Shown in pieces: positions 51,232 through 60,652 of a stretch of 64,000 bases of DNA. Origin of the DNA: a bacterium (GTDB lineage: Bacteria; UBP6; UBA1177); the NCBI GenBank assembly GCA_017405875.1, contig JAFQZM010000033.1:1-64000 (forward strand), in the 5' to 3' direction. Position 1 is the first letter of the stretch, and the number at the start of each line of letters is the position of its first letter. A model generated the notes under the pieces. That model was given only the letters and a program-made list of their open reading frames with translations, had not been told where the DNA came from and ran no database searches. A program made the translations under genes and the position numbers.

Positions 51232-53289
51232 TTACGGAAGCTGGAATGTTTCGTAGGAATATGCCCTTGTCTCTTTTCTTTCGTATTCGTCATTCGGATA
51301 TTCCTTTCCGGCGGAAACCGGATAGCCGTCTTCGTCATATTCTATTTCCATATTGTATCGCTGCGCACCTTTATTATACTTCTCGGACACAAGGTTGCCG
51401 TTTTCATCGTATTTGTAGAAAGTACTTCCCCATTTAAACCACGTTTTTTTCCTTATATCCGAATCTCCCCGGTATTCGTAAACATGTCCGTTGTCACTGA
51501 TGACTCTGTCAAGCGAATCGTACTCTGTGTACTGGACTGACATGGAGCCTATATCCGGATTTTCTTCATCCCAGCTGCTTGCCGAGCGTATTTCAATAAG
51601 CCTGTCCTTTTCATCGTAAATATAGATTTCGATCCTCTTTTTCGAAACAGTTTCCGGAGCAGTTTCATCTTCATACTTTCTTTGTATCTTATACGCCCTC
51701 GATTCTTTCAATTTTCCCGTCCCGGTATATTTGTAATAAGTGACATCCTTCTGTTTCAACCATATCGCCTGCCATGTTTCAAAATCAATCCCGCCATCAA
51801 CAGGATCAGCATAATCTTTGCGTTCTTCGGTTACACGCCCGAGACCGTCGTGTTCGTAGGTATAGGAATAGGATTTGCAGTTTTCTTCATCATCGCAGAC
51901 AGTTTCCTGCTTGACTTCGCTGCTGTTGTCGTAGTAAGTCCTTGTTGTCGTCTCATACACCCCGGAATAATCGATCTTATTATACCCGGTCTCGCGCCCT
52001 TTTTTGTCATAGATTCTTTCCAGGGCTTTAGGACGATAATAATAACAGTCGTTCGTGCTGCTATTATCGTCGATAGTTTCAACTTTCCGCTTCAGAGAAC
52101 CGTCGGGATAGTATTCCCATTCGTCGTCAATAGTCACCGAATATCTTTCGTCCGGACTTGTCATTATCCTGACCGGGCGCATTTTTTCATCATAAAAATA
52201 TTCCTTCTCATGTTCCCGCTTGCGCCAAGCCCATGAAGCACCACTGCAAACCATGTAGTATTCGTAAAAATCGTGCCGGCTTTTAAGCAGAAGTCCGTCT
52301 GAATAGTCGTATGTTATCCTCTCTTTTGCCGTCATATCGATAGACGCGATAGTATCAGGAACACCGCCGTAAGTGTAGACCGAGCTGTCTCTGCCGGCTT
52401 CGTCGAACTCTTTGGAAATAAAGTAGCGTTTCTTTTCGGTGAGTTTTCCTTTTTCGTCATAAAGATAATCGACTCTTTCCTGCATATCTATACCTTCGGA
52501 GACATGGTTTCCGTTGATGTAAACACTCTCTACGGCTGCATAATCCTCGGAAAGATATTCTGCATCCTCGTCAGAGAAATCGCGGAAAAACGGGAACATT
52601 TCTGTGACCGCGCTTCTTATTATTCTTTGCTTTATCCTGCCGTTTTTATCGTAAAGGTAGCTGACGCATCCGCTCTCTTTTCCTTCAGCAGACTTCCCTT
52701 CGCACATTTTTTTGATTGTTCCGTCACCGTTGAATTCGTACGAAAACTTCCGGCACTGCCCGTTAATAATCTCTCCTTCGGCATTCCTACGGCAGATTTT
52801 TACGACATTGCCTTTGTCGTCGTATTTATAGGATCTGCCCTGCTGTCTGTTGACCTTGCCGTTAGGATCGATGAAGTATTTGCTTTCAAATTTGACGCGG
52901 CAGTTTTCATCGTACCAGCGGTCTACATAATACTCGTAGCTGTATTCATTATAATTATAATCATCTTTATTGACCGAGACCGTTTCTTGGACAAGCAGCT
53001 TTTTTTCGAAACAATCCTGCGTCAGAGAAAAATCGTCGATCTCATCCTCTTCCTCATCCTCATCATTTGTTTCTTCATCAATGTCTTCAACGCTCTCTTC
53101 ATCTGATTTTTCTTCTTCGTCCGGAACGATATCATTATCCTCAGAAGCATCATTTTCCGGATCGGCAGTTTCAATGTCTCCGTCCGTCATGATATCTGAA
53201 TCACTGACTGTTTCCTTTTTCGGACCGCCGCATCCGGCAACAAGAAGCGAAATTGAAAGAATCACGCAAACTGCAAAAATTTTCTTCAT
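51232..53289 (-). CDS. YD-repeat (RHS-like) lipoprotein, paralogue B
   Basis: A 685-residue predicted lipoprotein, lipobox L-V-A-G-C with Cys20. The acidic leader is longer (about 30-92) than in paralogue A, with Glu/Asp runs such as D-E-E-E-D-E-I-D-D. The YD-type repeat region then follows A unit by unit, with differences mainly in short insertions (an extra G-I-D-F-E-T-W-Q-A segment near 530). It ends T-R-A-Y-S-Y-E-T-F-Q-L-P, three residues longer than A. The ribosome site and about 25 bp before the start are the same in both genes, showing duplication of the whole unit. B is nearer its own promoter (53323-53350), and A is probably co-transcribed. Confidence 0.85.
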   Translation of the reverse strand: MKKIFAVCVILSISLLVAGCGGPKKETVSDSDIMTDGDIETADPENDASEDNDIVPDEEEKSDEESVEDIDEETNDEDEEEDEIDDFSLTQDCFEKKLLVQETVSVNKDDYNYNEYSYEYYVDRWYDENCRVKFESKYFIDPNGKVNRQQGRSYKYDDKGNVVKICRRNAEGEIINGQCRKFSYEFNGDGTIKKMCEGKSAEGKESGCVSYLYDKNGRIKQRIIRSAVTEMFPFFRDFSDEDAEYLSEDYAAVESVYINGNHVSEGIDMQERVDYLYDEKGKLTEKKRYFISKEFDEAGRDSSVYTYGGVPDTIASIDMTAKERITYDYSDGLLLKSRHDFYEYYMVCSGASWAWRKREHEKEYFYDEKMRPVRIMTSPDERYSVTIDDEWEYYPDGSLKRKVETIDDNSSTNDCYYYRPKALERIYDKKGRETGYNKIDYSGVYETTTRTYYDNSSEVKQETVCDDEENCKSYSYTYEHDGLGRVTEERKDYADPVDGGIDFETWQAIWLKQKDVTYYKYTGTGKLKESRAYKIQRKYEDETAPETVSKKRIEIYIYDEKDRLIEIRSASSWDEENPDIGSMSVQYTEYDSLDRVISDNGHVYEYRGDSDIRKKTWFKWGSTFYKYDENGNLVSEKYNKGAQRYNMEIEYDEDGYPVSAGKEYPNDEYERKETRAYSYETFQLP
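52186..52275 (-). repeat. 90-bp tract identical between the two YD-repeat genes (copy in B)
   Basis: Partner of 50169-50258, 2017 bp away, in the same orientation and the same reading phase. Confidence 0.9.
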
Positions 53290-53322
53290 TTTTACCTCCA
53301 CGGCGGTTCAAAAAATCCTATT

Positions 53323-53350
53323 ATTATCAAATTTTTAAACAAAAACACAA
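53323..53350 (-). promoter_or_regulatory. Sigma-70-like promoter of the YD-repeat lipoprotein pair
   Basis: Minus strand TTGTGT (53345-53350), 16-bp spacer, GATAAT (53323-53328), 34 bp before the start. Confidence 0.5.
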
Positions 53351-53373
53351 GTTTTCTGCAACAACAAAAAATA

Positions 53374-53401
53374 TTGAAAAACTTTCTCCTTCCCGTATAT
53401 T
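53374..53401 (+). promoter_or_regulatory. Sigma-70-like promoter of udk
   Basis: TTGAAA (53374-53379), 16-bp spacer, TATATT (53396-53401), 28 bp before ATG 53429. Confidence 0.6.
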
Positions 53402-53428
53402 AGTGCGTCATTTTTGAGGGAGGTGAAT

Positions 53429-54067
53429 ATGCCGCTTTTTATCGGGATCGCAGGCGGTTCGGGTTCCGGGAAAACGACCGTCGCAAAGAACATCAAACAG
53501 GCTTTTTCGAATGACGAAAGAGTCGTCATCATCGAAATGGACAGTTATTACAAGGATTTGTCGGGTAAAACACTTGCCGAGCGCGAGAAAAACAACTACG
53601 ACATTCCCGACGCGATCGACTTTCCGCTTCTGCGGCAGCAGCTTGCAGACCTGAAAGCGAACAAAGCGGTAAAAAAGCCGATTTACGACTTCGTGACCCA
53701 CTCGAGAAAGCAGGAAACCGAACTTATCGAGCCTGCCGACATCATTGTTCTCGAAGGAATCATGACTTTCCACGACGAGAAAGTAAGAAATATGCTCGAC
53801 ATCAAGTTCTTCGTTGACACCGATGCTGACATCCGTCTGATGAGAAGGATCAGGCGCGATATGGAACAGCGCGGACGTTCGTTTGAAGAGATCCGCGAGC
53901 GTTATTTCACAATGGTACGCCCCGCTTACCGCGATTTCGTAAAGCCGACGATGCGTTTTGCCGACCTCGTCATTCCCGAAGGCGGACAGAATTCAGTCGC
54001 AATCGACATCATCGTTTCAAAAATCTCCCACTGGCTTTCCGACAAGGAAAAATCGGCTAAAAAATGA
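53429..54067 (+). CDS. udk: Uridine kinase
   Basis: A 212-residue P-loop kinase phosphorylating uridine/cytidine in pyrimidine salvage. P-loop G-G-S-G-S-G-K-T-T is at residues 9-17, the substrate segment M-D-S-Y-Y-K-D near 39, N-Y-D-x-P-D-A-x-D (N-Y-D-I-P-D-A-I-D) near 57-65, Y-D-F near 87, L-E-G-I near 106, and the lid R-x-x-R-D (R-R-I-R-R-D) near 136. GAGGGAGGTG upstream sets ATG 53429. Its stop overlaps the nth start (54064-54067). Confidence 0.94.
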   Translation: MPLFIGIAGGSGSGKTTVAKNIKQAFSNDERVVIIEMDSYYKDLSGKTLAEREKNNYDIPDAIDFPLLRQQLADLKANKAVKKPIYDFVTHSRKQETELIEPADIIVLEGIMTFHDEKVRNMLDIKFFVDTDADIRLMRRIRRDMEQRGRSFEEIRERYFTMVRPAYRDFVKPTMRFADLVIPEGGQNSVAIDIIVSKISHWLSDKEKSAKK

Positions 54068-54714
54068 GCTCAACTCCGAAAATTCAAATCGACAAAGCAT
54101 TCGCAGCTCTGAGAATCTGGGTAGCTGAACTCGATTACGCTCCCGTCATAGACCTCATGGCTGCCGGGCACGATTCGCCATGGAAACTTCTCGCTTCGAC
54201 CATGCTTTCGGCACGCACCAAGGACGCAGTTACGACAAAAGCGTCAAAATCTCTTTTCTCTCGCGCCGACACACCCGAAAAAACGGCGGAACTTTCAGTG
54301 GAAGAGCTTGCCGAACTCATCTATCCTGTCGGTTTTTACAGGACGAAAGCGGAAAACCTCAAAAAACTGGCTGAAGCCATTGTAAACAGATTCGGCGGTA
54401 TAGTGCCTGAAACTCTCGAAGAACTCACTACCCTTCCCGGAGTCGGCGTGAAGACGGCATCGTTAGTTCTCATCAAGGCTTTCGACAAATACGAAATCTG
54501 CGTCGACACACACGTTCACCGCATTTCGAACATGTGGGGACTTGTTTCGACGAAAACGCCCGAAGAAACCAGAGTCGAACTCAAAAAAACTCTCCCGAAA
54601 AAATACTGGAAAGAGATAAATCAGGAACTCGTCACGCTCGGACAGACAGTCTGCAAACCGACAAAACACGAATGCGGCAAATGCCCGCTGAAAGAAATAT
54701 GTCCGGCTTCTTAG
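54064..54714 (+). CDS. nth: Endonuclease III (DNA glycosylase/AP lyase)
   Basis: A 216-residue base-excision repair glycosylase removing oxidised pyrimidines. The helix-hairpin-helix L-P-G-V-G-V-K-T-A with catalytic Lys is near 123-131, the catalytic Asp of V-D-T-H-V-H-R near 149, and the 4Fe-4S loop C-x6-C-x2-C-x5-C at the C terminus is complete. The N-terminal W-K-L-L-A-S-T-M-L-S-A-R-T-K-D block is typical. It overlaps udk by 4 nt, so the two are co-transcribed. The region after the stop has a hairpin ATCACG-N6-CGTGAT (54743-54760) without a T-run. Confidence 0.95.
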   Translation: MSSTPKIQIDKAFAALRIWVAELDYAPVIDLMAAGHDSPWKLLASTMLSARTKDAVTTKASKSLFSRADTPEKTAELSVEELAELIYPVGFYRTKAENLKKLAEAIVNRFGGIVPETLEELTTLPGVGVKTASLVLIKAFDKYEICVDTHVHRISNMWGLVSTKTPEETRVELKKTLPKKYWKEINQELVTLGQTVCKPTKHECGKCPLKEICPAS

Positions 54715-54759
54715 CCGCAGTTTCTTTTTTGCCGCCGTCGGGATCACGGGATCTCGTGA

Positions 54760-55737
54760 TTACGGGATCTCGGTAATATTCGGCGGCATCTTCAGATTCT
54801 TCACCCAGATCCAGATAAAACCGAGAATAGTTGTCGGAACTATCTGGGAAGCGTGGAGTATAAGCGCGACTGCCATCCGCTGCTCGTAGGGAACATTGAA
54901 CGATTCAAGCGCAAAAACTATCGCTCCCTGGAAAACGCCGAGTCCTGCCGGTGTGGGAGCCGCAAGCATTCCCAGATTTGCGGCGCAGAGCATGACCAAA
55001 CATCCGACAAACGGGATTTTTACTCCGAAAGCAGCCGAAACAAGCAGATAAACTGCAAGTTCGAACGCCCAGACACAAAGGCTCAGTGAAAAAGTCGCAA
55101 CGATTTTTTTCCATGAATCAAGCGAAGCCGCACCTTTTAAGAATTTTTCAGAAAAATCGAAGAAAACGCCTAAAAATTTCGGTGATCTTCCTCTTAAAAA
55201 CCGAACAAATTCAAGCGGTTTCGATGAAAATGCCGAGACAAGCGCGAAAACAAACAAAAGCGCGAAAAAGAGCGACGCCCCCCATGCCAGAGTCTTCATA
55301 TTTTCCTGAAAAGGATAGAAAAAAATTGTGACAGAAAGAATCAAGGCGATCGTAAGTCCGTCAAAAATGCGCTCGACAAAAACCGAGGCAAATGTTGCAG
55401 GAATGCTGATTTTGAACATCTTTCCCGCAATCGCGGCGCGGACGATTTCACCTATTCTGACAGGCAGAACGTTGTTTACCGCGTAACCTGCAACGATCAC
55501 CGGAGCAAGTTCGCGGATTTTGAAAGTACCGATATGCTTGAGAAGAACTTTCCAGCGCAGGGCACGGACCGCAAACGCAGACAGATAAACCAGAACGCCG
55601 CATAAAATCAGGAGTTTGTCGCCTTCTGACAGATATTTTTTGAAAAGCTCGAAATCGAGTTTTCTGAAAAGAAGGAAAAAAAGAACTGCAACAATTATGA
55701 AACTTACTGCGATTTTGAGATTTTTTTTGAGAGCCAT
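54760..55737 (-). CDS. Lysylphosphatidylglycerol synthase TM-region (flippase-like) protein
   Basis: A 325-residue membrane protein with about eight transmembrane segments, of the UPF0104/LPG_synthase_TM family. Typical pieces are R-A-L-R-W-K-V-L-L near 59, N-N-V-L-P-V-R-I-G-E near 92-101 (the conserved L-P-x-R-x-G-E), V-x-V-E-R-I-F-D-G near 120 and A-P-T-P-A-G-L-G-V-F-Q-G near 267. Members without the catalytic LPG synthase domain are thought to flip lipids or to act in glycan export. It begins 6 bp after the amylase stop, so it is the last gene of the secD operon. Its 3' end overlaps a patch with GGGATC(A/T)CG repeated three times (54740-54773), which encodes part of the last residues. Confidence 0.82.
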   Translation of the reverse strand: MALKKNLKIAVSFIIVAVLFFLLFRKLDFELFKKYLSEGDKLLILCGVLVYLSAFAVRALRWKVLLKHIGTFKIRELAPVIVAGYAVNNVLPVRIGEIVRAAIAGKMFKISIPATFASVFVERIFDGLTIALILSVTIFFYPFQENMKTLAWGASLFFALLFVFALVSAFSSKPLEFVRFLRGRSPKFLGVFFDFSEKFLKGAASLDSWKKIVATFSLSLCVWAFELAVYLLVSAAFGVKIPFVGCLVMLCAANLGMLAAPTPAGLGVFQGAIVFALESFNVPYEQRMAVALILHASQIVPTTILGFIWIWVKNLKMPPNITEIP

Positions 55738-55743
55738 AACAGA

Positions 55744-57714
55744 CTATTTTACGGCAAGAAGTGCAGCCGTCTGTGCCGGAAGTTCGATTTCAAGCGTTCC
55801 GTCGCCTGAAACGGTGTAGCTTTTGCCTTCGGAACCGGGGAAAACATTGACCAGACTGGTTCCGCCGTTGAAATTCGTTTTCATGACAGCGCCTTCAAAC
55901 GAGGTTTTCGACGGATGATTTTTATTCGTGTTGATGACGACGAGCATTCTTTCGTTCTTGTAAACCCTTTCAAAAGCGAGGATTCCGGCATCGCTTTCGT
56001 CACCGACATGATCAGTCGACCAGACGATGTTGAGATCGCCGCGGCGAAGAGGTGCATATTTTGCACGCAGAGCCGCCATCTTCGAAATGTGGGTGAAAGT
56101 CTCGTTTTCGGTGTCATATCCGCTTGTCCAGAGCGCTTCACGGTTTGCAGGATCGTTTCCGCCGCTGAAATTCTGCTCTGTTCCGTAGTAAATGCAGGGA
56201 ATACCGTCCATCGTGAACATGAGCGACAAAGCGTTTTTGAGTGCATTTTTATCGGGCTGCTCATAAAGGAATCTCGGGAGATCGTGGTTATCCATGAAGT
56301 TGACCATGATTTTCTGAGGAGTGAGTACGTTTCCGTCAGCGTCTTTTACGCCCGAAACCGTGCCGTAACGCGGAGATGCGCCTTCATCGAGAGCACTTCC
56401 GTCGCGTTTTTTGTTCCATCTTTCATTGAAAAGACCTTCAAAGTTTCTGGTTGCGTTCCCCCATTTGAAAATCGAGTCAAACACCTGAAATTTCTGAGAA
56501 AAATAGAAAACAGAATCCATTTCGTCGTGTTGAGTGAAACTTCCCAGAAGAACATCGTCGCCGTCAAAAGCCTCGCCGAAAATGAAGAAATTTTCCTTGC
56601 CTATACTTTTTGCGTAAGAGCGCATCGCCGGAGTGAAAACCTGCCAGAATTCGTGCTCGACGTGTTTGATCGTATCGACTCTGAAACCGTCGATGTCAAG
56701 CGCACCGATCCAGTACTGGAAAACCGAAATGAGTGCGTTTCTGACATCAGTTCTCGTCGTGTCGAGATCTTTGAGTCCGCCGGGGAAGTCGCCTTTTACG
56801 ACCTGATAGCGGCTGTCCCATGTAACGGTTCTGCCCATTCTGTTGTACCAGTCGTCGTTGTGGAACTCTGCCGGCTCGGGCGGAACACGGTTGATCTCAG
56901 GCATATAGACCCATTTTATCGGAGCGATACCAGACTCTCCCGCATCGGAAAACGAGCGGATCTTGCGCGGATCGAAATCGGGGTCCCATTCGCTGTAGCG
57001 GACGATCCCCATTTTCTGCGGATATTCTTCGTTCTGGCATCTCCAGACGCAGTTCGAATAGCAGTCGTTACCTTCGGGAAGCCACGAAATTGATTCTTTC
57101 GAGTACTCCTGAGAGCAGATCTGCTCCCTGACAGCTTCGTCTTCAACACCCGTGATGTGACCGCAGTAAGCGTCGCATGTCATGTCGCTGCCCATGACCA
57201 TTTCGTCAGGCTGGTCGTTTTTGTTCATGTCGTAGTAGAAAAGCTGACCGACGTGGTTTGCAACGATATCGAGAATGACTTTTATGTTGTTTTCGTGGAG
57301 AATCTGAATCATTTCACGCAGTTTTGCCAAGTCGCCGAAGTGCGGGTTTACAGCTTTGAAATTCTGCGTCCAGTAGCCGTGATAACCTGCGATACCTGCA
57401 TCGGAATCGACGTTTTTGACGACCGGACTGATCCAGAGCGCAGTCACACCGAGCTTTTTGAGGTAGTCGATGTTGTCGATTATTCCCTGAAAATCGCCGC
57501 CGTTCCAGGATGTGAGCGACTTTTTGTTTACGTTGTAGTTGTTGTTCACGTCGCCGTCGGCAAAACGGTCGGTGATAAGCTGATAGATTACTTCATCGCG
57601 CCAGTCGGCAACATGGTTCGTAATTTCGACAGGTCCTTCGACTGATGCCGTGTCAACGCACGAAACAAGAAGCACCGCAAAAAGAATAACGAAAACAACT
57701 TTGATTTTATTCAT
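55744..57714 (-). CDS. Secreted lipoprotein alpha-amylase, GH13
   Basis: A 656-residue predicted lipoprotein (lipobox L-V-S-C, Cys19) of glycoside hydrolase family 13. All four conserved regions are present: D-I-V-A-N-H near 155, G-F-R-V-D-T-I-K-H near 345 (nucleophile Asp), F-G-E-A-F-D near 383 (acid/base Glu), and F-M-D-N-H-D near 477 (transition-state Asp). It starts with the usual I-Y-Q-L-I-T-D-R-F-A-D-G-D. An insert with four to six Cys (about 200-240) and a C-terminal beta-sandwich are also seen. It should cleave alpha-1,4-glucans at the cell surface. The position between recJ and a membrane protein in a Sec operon is unusual; it starts 55 bp after the recJ stop with GGAG. Confidence 0.92.
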   Translation of the reverse strand: MNKIKVVFVILFAVLLVSCVDTASVEGPVEITNHVADWRDEVIYQLITDRFADGDVNNNYNVNKKSLTSWNGGDFQGIIDNIDYLKKLGVTALWISPVVKNVDSDAGIAGYHGYWTQNFKAVNPHFGDLAKLREMIQILHENNIKVILDIVANHVGQLFYYDMNKNDQPDEMVMGSDMTCDAYCGHITGVEDEAVREQICSQEYSKESISWLPEGNDCYSNCVWRCQNEEYPQKMGIVRYSEWDPDFDPRKIRSFSDAGESGIAPIKWVYMPEINRVPPEPAEFHNDDWYNRMGRTVTWDSRYQVVKGDFPGGLKDLDTTRTDVRNALISVFQYWIGALDIDGFRVDTIKHVEHEFWQVFTPAMRSYAKSIGKENFFIFGEAFDGDDVLLGSFTQHDEMDSVFYFSQKFQVFDSIFKWGNATRNFEGLFNERWNKKRDGSALDEGASPRYGTVSGVKDADGNVLTPQKIMVNFMDNHDLPRFLYEQPDKNALKNALSLMFTMDGIPCIYYGTEQNFSGGNDPANREALWTSGYDTENETFTHISKMAALRAKYAPLRRGDLNIVWSTDHVGDESDAGILAFERVYKNERMLVVINTNKNHPSKTSFEGAVMKTNFNGGTSLVNVFPGSEGKSYTVSGDGTLEIELPAQTAALLAVK

Positions 57715-57769
57715 GAATTTCTCCAAAACTAAAGAACTGCATTACAGCCAAATCCAAAAATTGACGAAA

Positions 57770-59503
57770 CTATCTGTTCGAACCCGAGTAGACAAAATCC
57801 TTGATGTAAAGCTGCATCATGATGTTGTCGCCGTAAACATTTATCCGCGGGAAATAGATGATGTCGATCGTGTCGCCTACGACCGGTGCGTTTCCGTGGT
57901 TCAAAAGACCGAAACCTATCGCGTTGAACGTCATGTTCGTGTTTTTCGCGCCGAGTTTCCAGTGAAGATGGCTTCTGTTGATGATGCTCTGCTTCAGGAT
58001 TTTGACGTTTCTTGCAAGGAAATTGGGCTCGGGGTTGTTTATTCCGAAAGGTTCGAGTTTCGAAAGAGCGACAACGAGATCCGGAACAAGCTCTTTAAGC
58101 TGAAGTTCCGAATCGATCTCTGTCATCTGTCCGCCGACTTCCTCTTCAAGTTCTTCAGCGACGATTTCATCGAATTTATCAATAAATTCAGCTATTTTTG
58201 ATTCCTGAATCGTAAGACCCGCCGCATATTTGTGCCCGCCGTACTGAACAAGATAGTTGCTGAGCCTCTCCAGAACTTTGTAAATATGGAGCTGCGGAAT
58301 GCTTCTGACGCTGCCGCGGCCGATTCCGTCTTCGACAGAAATCATGATCGTCGGCTTGTAGAATTTTTCCACGAGCCTTGATGCAACGATTCCGATAACG
58401 CCGGGATGCCACTTTTCGGAATAAAGAACTATCGAATTGCGCTTCTGTATGATGTCGCTGTTTTCGACTTTCGCCAGAGCCTGATCAAAAATTTCAGCTT
58501 CGAGCTGCTGACGGTATTCGTTAGTCAGATTAAGCTCTTCCGCCATCTTCAATGCTGCATTGTAATCGGTGCTTTCGATAAGTTCCAAGCCTTTTATCGC
58601 GTTTCCGATACGCCCTGCCGCATTGAGGCGCGGAGCCATTTTGTAGCTTATTACCGAAGGAGTTATCTCTTTTAGCGATTTGAGTCCGCAGATGTTCGCC
58701 AGTGCGAGAAGTCCCGGACGCTGGTTTTTCTGCATCTGCGTAAGACCGTATTTTACGAAAATCCTGTTAGATTCAAGGAGCGGGACCATATCGGCAACCG
58801 TTCCCAAAGCGACAATATCCAGATATTCGACCAGATTCGGAAGCGTTCCTTCAAAAAATCCGTCTTTCTCAACTATTTTTTTGAAAACCATGAGGAACGA
58901 AAACGCAACGCCGACAGCCGCCATTTCTTTAAACGGATACTGGCAGTCAGGCTGGTGCGGATTGACGATCGCGATAGCCGGAGGAACTGTCTCTCCGACG
59001 TGGTGATGGTCGATGATTATCGTCGCCAAGCCTAAATCAGCAGCGTATTTTACTTCATCAACGCTCGTGATGCCGCAGTCTACCGTTATGACAAGCTCGC
59101 CGCCGTTGGTTGCAATCTCTTCCAGAGTGTATGTGTTGAGTCCGTAGCCGTCTTCAAGTCTGTGCGGAATGTAGTGATCAACGCTTGCGCCTAAGTGCGA
59201 AAGAAACTGATACATGATCAGAGTAGAGGTAATTCCGTCGACATCGTAATCACCGTAAATCACGATTTTTTTCTTGTTTTTGATGTAGTCGATGATTATT
59301 CCTGCCGCCTTTTCCGCATCTTTCAGAAGGAACGGATCTGGCAGCGACTTGATTTTAGCCTGAAGGAACATGCTCGCAGTTTCGACCTCGTCGATCCCGC
59401 GGTTCACGAGGACAGTCGCAACAGTCTTGGAAATGCCGAGCGTCTTACTTAAGGTATCGATTTTGCCCGGATCAGGATTCAGTATTTGCCATTTCGGCTT
59501 CAT
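57770..59503 (-). CDS. recJ: Single-stranded-DNA-specific exonuclease RecJ
   Basis: A 577-residue 5'-3' exonuclease of the DHH family in recombination and mismatch repair. Motif I D-Y-D-V-D-G is near 82, motif II D-C-G-I-T-S near 139, motif III D-H-H-H near 160, a motif IV D at A-L-G-T-V-A-D near 240, DHHA1 region with G-G-H near 425 (Q-Y-G-G-H-K-Y-A-A-G) and a C-terminal OB fold. The C-terminal boundary is normal for the family. The start codon directly follows the secF stop, so both are on one transcript. Confidence 0.95.
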   Translation of the reverse strand: MKPKWQILNPDPGKIDTLSKTLGISKTVATVLVNRGIDEVETASMFLQAKIKSLPDPFLLKDAEKAAGIIIDYIKNKKKIVIYGDYDVDGITSTLIMYQFLSHLGASVDHYIPHRLEDGYGLNTYTLEEIATNGGELVITVDCGITSVDEVKYAADLGLATIIIDHHHVGETVPPAIAIVNPHQPDCQYPFKEMAAVGVAFSFLMVFKKIVEKDGFFEGTLPNLVEYLDIVALGTVADMVPLLESNRIFVKYGLTQMQKNQRPGLLALANICGLKSLKEITPSVISYKMAPRLNAAGRIGNAIKGLELIESTDYNAALKMAEELNLTNEYRQQLEAEIFDQALAKVENSDIIQKRNSIVLYSEKWHPGVIGIVASRLVEKFYKPTIMISVEDGIGRGSVRSIPQLHIYKVLERLSNYLVQYGGHKYAAGLTIQESKIAEFIDKFDEIVAEELEEEVGGQMTEIDSELQLKELVPDLVVALSKLEPFGINNPEPNFLARNVKILKQSIINRSHLHWKLGAKNTNMTFNAIGFGLLNHGNAPVVGDTIDIIYFPRINVYGDNIMMQLYIKDFVYSGSNR

Positions 59504-60640
59504 CTATGCTGCGTTTCCTTTTCTTTTGTTCATATATTTTTCAATGTAAAGCGTGATGGGAGATGCGATGAAGAGCGATGAATAGGTACCTACTACGACA
59601 CCGATGCACATAACGCCTGCAAAACCCGAAATGATCGCGCCGCCGAAAATGAGAAGAGCCAGAACCGAGAAGAGAGTCGTGATCGAAGTGAGGAACGTTC
59701 TCTGAAGGGTTTCGTTAAGGCTCGTATTCATCTTTTCAGCAAGAGTCGCACCCTTGGAAGGATCTTTCATGTTTTCTCTGATTCTGTCGAAAATGACGAT
59801 CGTATCGTTGATCGAGTAACCGACGATCGTAAGAAGCGCCGCAACTACCGTCAAATCAAACGAGAATCCGAAAAGCGACCAGATTCCGAGAGCGATCATA
59901 ACGTCGTGGAAAAGAGCGAGGACTGCGCCGGGAGCGAACATAAAGTTGAATCTGAAAGCGATGTAGACAAGGATCGCGATGAGAGCGTAGAAGACCGCCA
60001 TGATCGCGGAAAGTTTCAACTGCTGACCGACTTTCGGGCCGACGAGTTCGACTCTGACAAGGTCTGCCTTAGCTTCCGGATTGATGTTGTCGATCGCATT
60101 TACGATTTCGTTCGTCATACCTTTAAGCATAAGCTTGTAGATGTGTCTGTCGCCGACTTTGTTGTATCTGATCGCATCCTTCTCGATAACCGGAAGTTTC
60201 GTCTCGGCAATAAGAGCATTGAGGTCAGCTTCGGGAATTTCCTTGTCAAACCAGATCTCGACTCTGTCGCCGACCTGAGAATCGAAGTGGGTCTTGAGCA
60301 TTTTCGCATCGCTGAATTTAGCTTTCGCAGCGTCAAGGAACGCGTTGATCGTTGCATCATCTACCATCGAAATGTTTTTGAAGCGGACGAGATATTCGTT
60401 CTGCTTTCCTTCGAACTGCTGAATGTCGTTTGCTCCGAACTTGGTCATAACCTCTCTTGCCTGTTCCTGAGTAACGCCGTCAGCCTTGATCTGGATCTCG
60501 GTTCCGCCCGCAAAGTCGATGCCGTAGTTGAAACTCTTGAAAATGACAAGAAATATCGAGATAACGACTAAAACGCACGAAATCGGGAAAAGTATTCTTG
60601 ACTTGCCGATAAAGTCTATTTTAAATTCATTTAATTTCAT
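59504..60640 (-). CDS. secF: Protein translocase subunit SecF
   Basis: A 378-residue inner-membrane RND-type accessory of the Sec translocon. The N-terminal G-I-D-F-A-G-G-T-E is near 45, six membrane segments flank a periplasmic P4 domain, and D-F-T-V/F-D-L-T-V-V-A-A-L-L-T-I-V-G-Y-S-I-N-D-T-I-V-I-F-D-R-type helix motifs sit near 265-290. The periplasmic domain (about 60-190) is larger than in Escherichia coli SecF. GGAG six bases before ATG 60640 fixes the start. The gene lies 12 bp after secD. Confidence 0.95.
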   Translation of the reverse strand: MKLNEFKIDFIGKSRILFPISCVLVVISIFLVIFKSFNYGIDFAGGTEIQIKADGVTQEQAREVMTKFGANDIQQFEGKQNEYLVRFKNISMVDDATINAFLDAAKAKFSDAKMLKTHFDSQVGDRVEIWFDKEIPEADLNALIAETKLPVIEKDAIRYNKVGDRHIYKLMLKGMTNEIVNAIDNINPEAKADLVRVELVGPKVGQQLKLSAIMAVFYALIAILVYIAFRFNFMFAPGAVLALFHDVMIALGIWSLFGFSFDLTVVAALLTIVGYSINDTIVIFDRIRENMKDPSKGATLAEKMNTSLNETLQRTFLTSITTLFSVLALLIFGGAIISGFAGVMCIGVVVGTYSSLFIASPITLYIEKYMNKRKGNAA

Positions 60641-60652
60641 CTTCCACTCCAC

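Noticed and set aside
49218-53289. YD-repeat genes as RHS polymorphic toxins
   Set aside because: No RHS core closing motif, no variable C-terminal toxin domain and no immunity gene follows; they are lipoproteins ending just after the repeats.
54740-54773. Terminator between nth and the flippase-like gene
   Set aside because: ATCACG/CGTGAT hairpin and GGGATC(A/T)CG repeats are present, but there is no T-run on either strand.
55915-57093. 392-codon plus-strand frame opposite the GH13 gene
   Set aside because: The minus strand has all GH13 motifs and a lipobox; the plus frame has no support.
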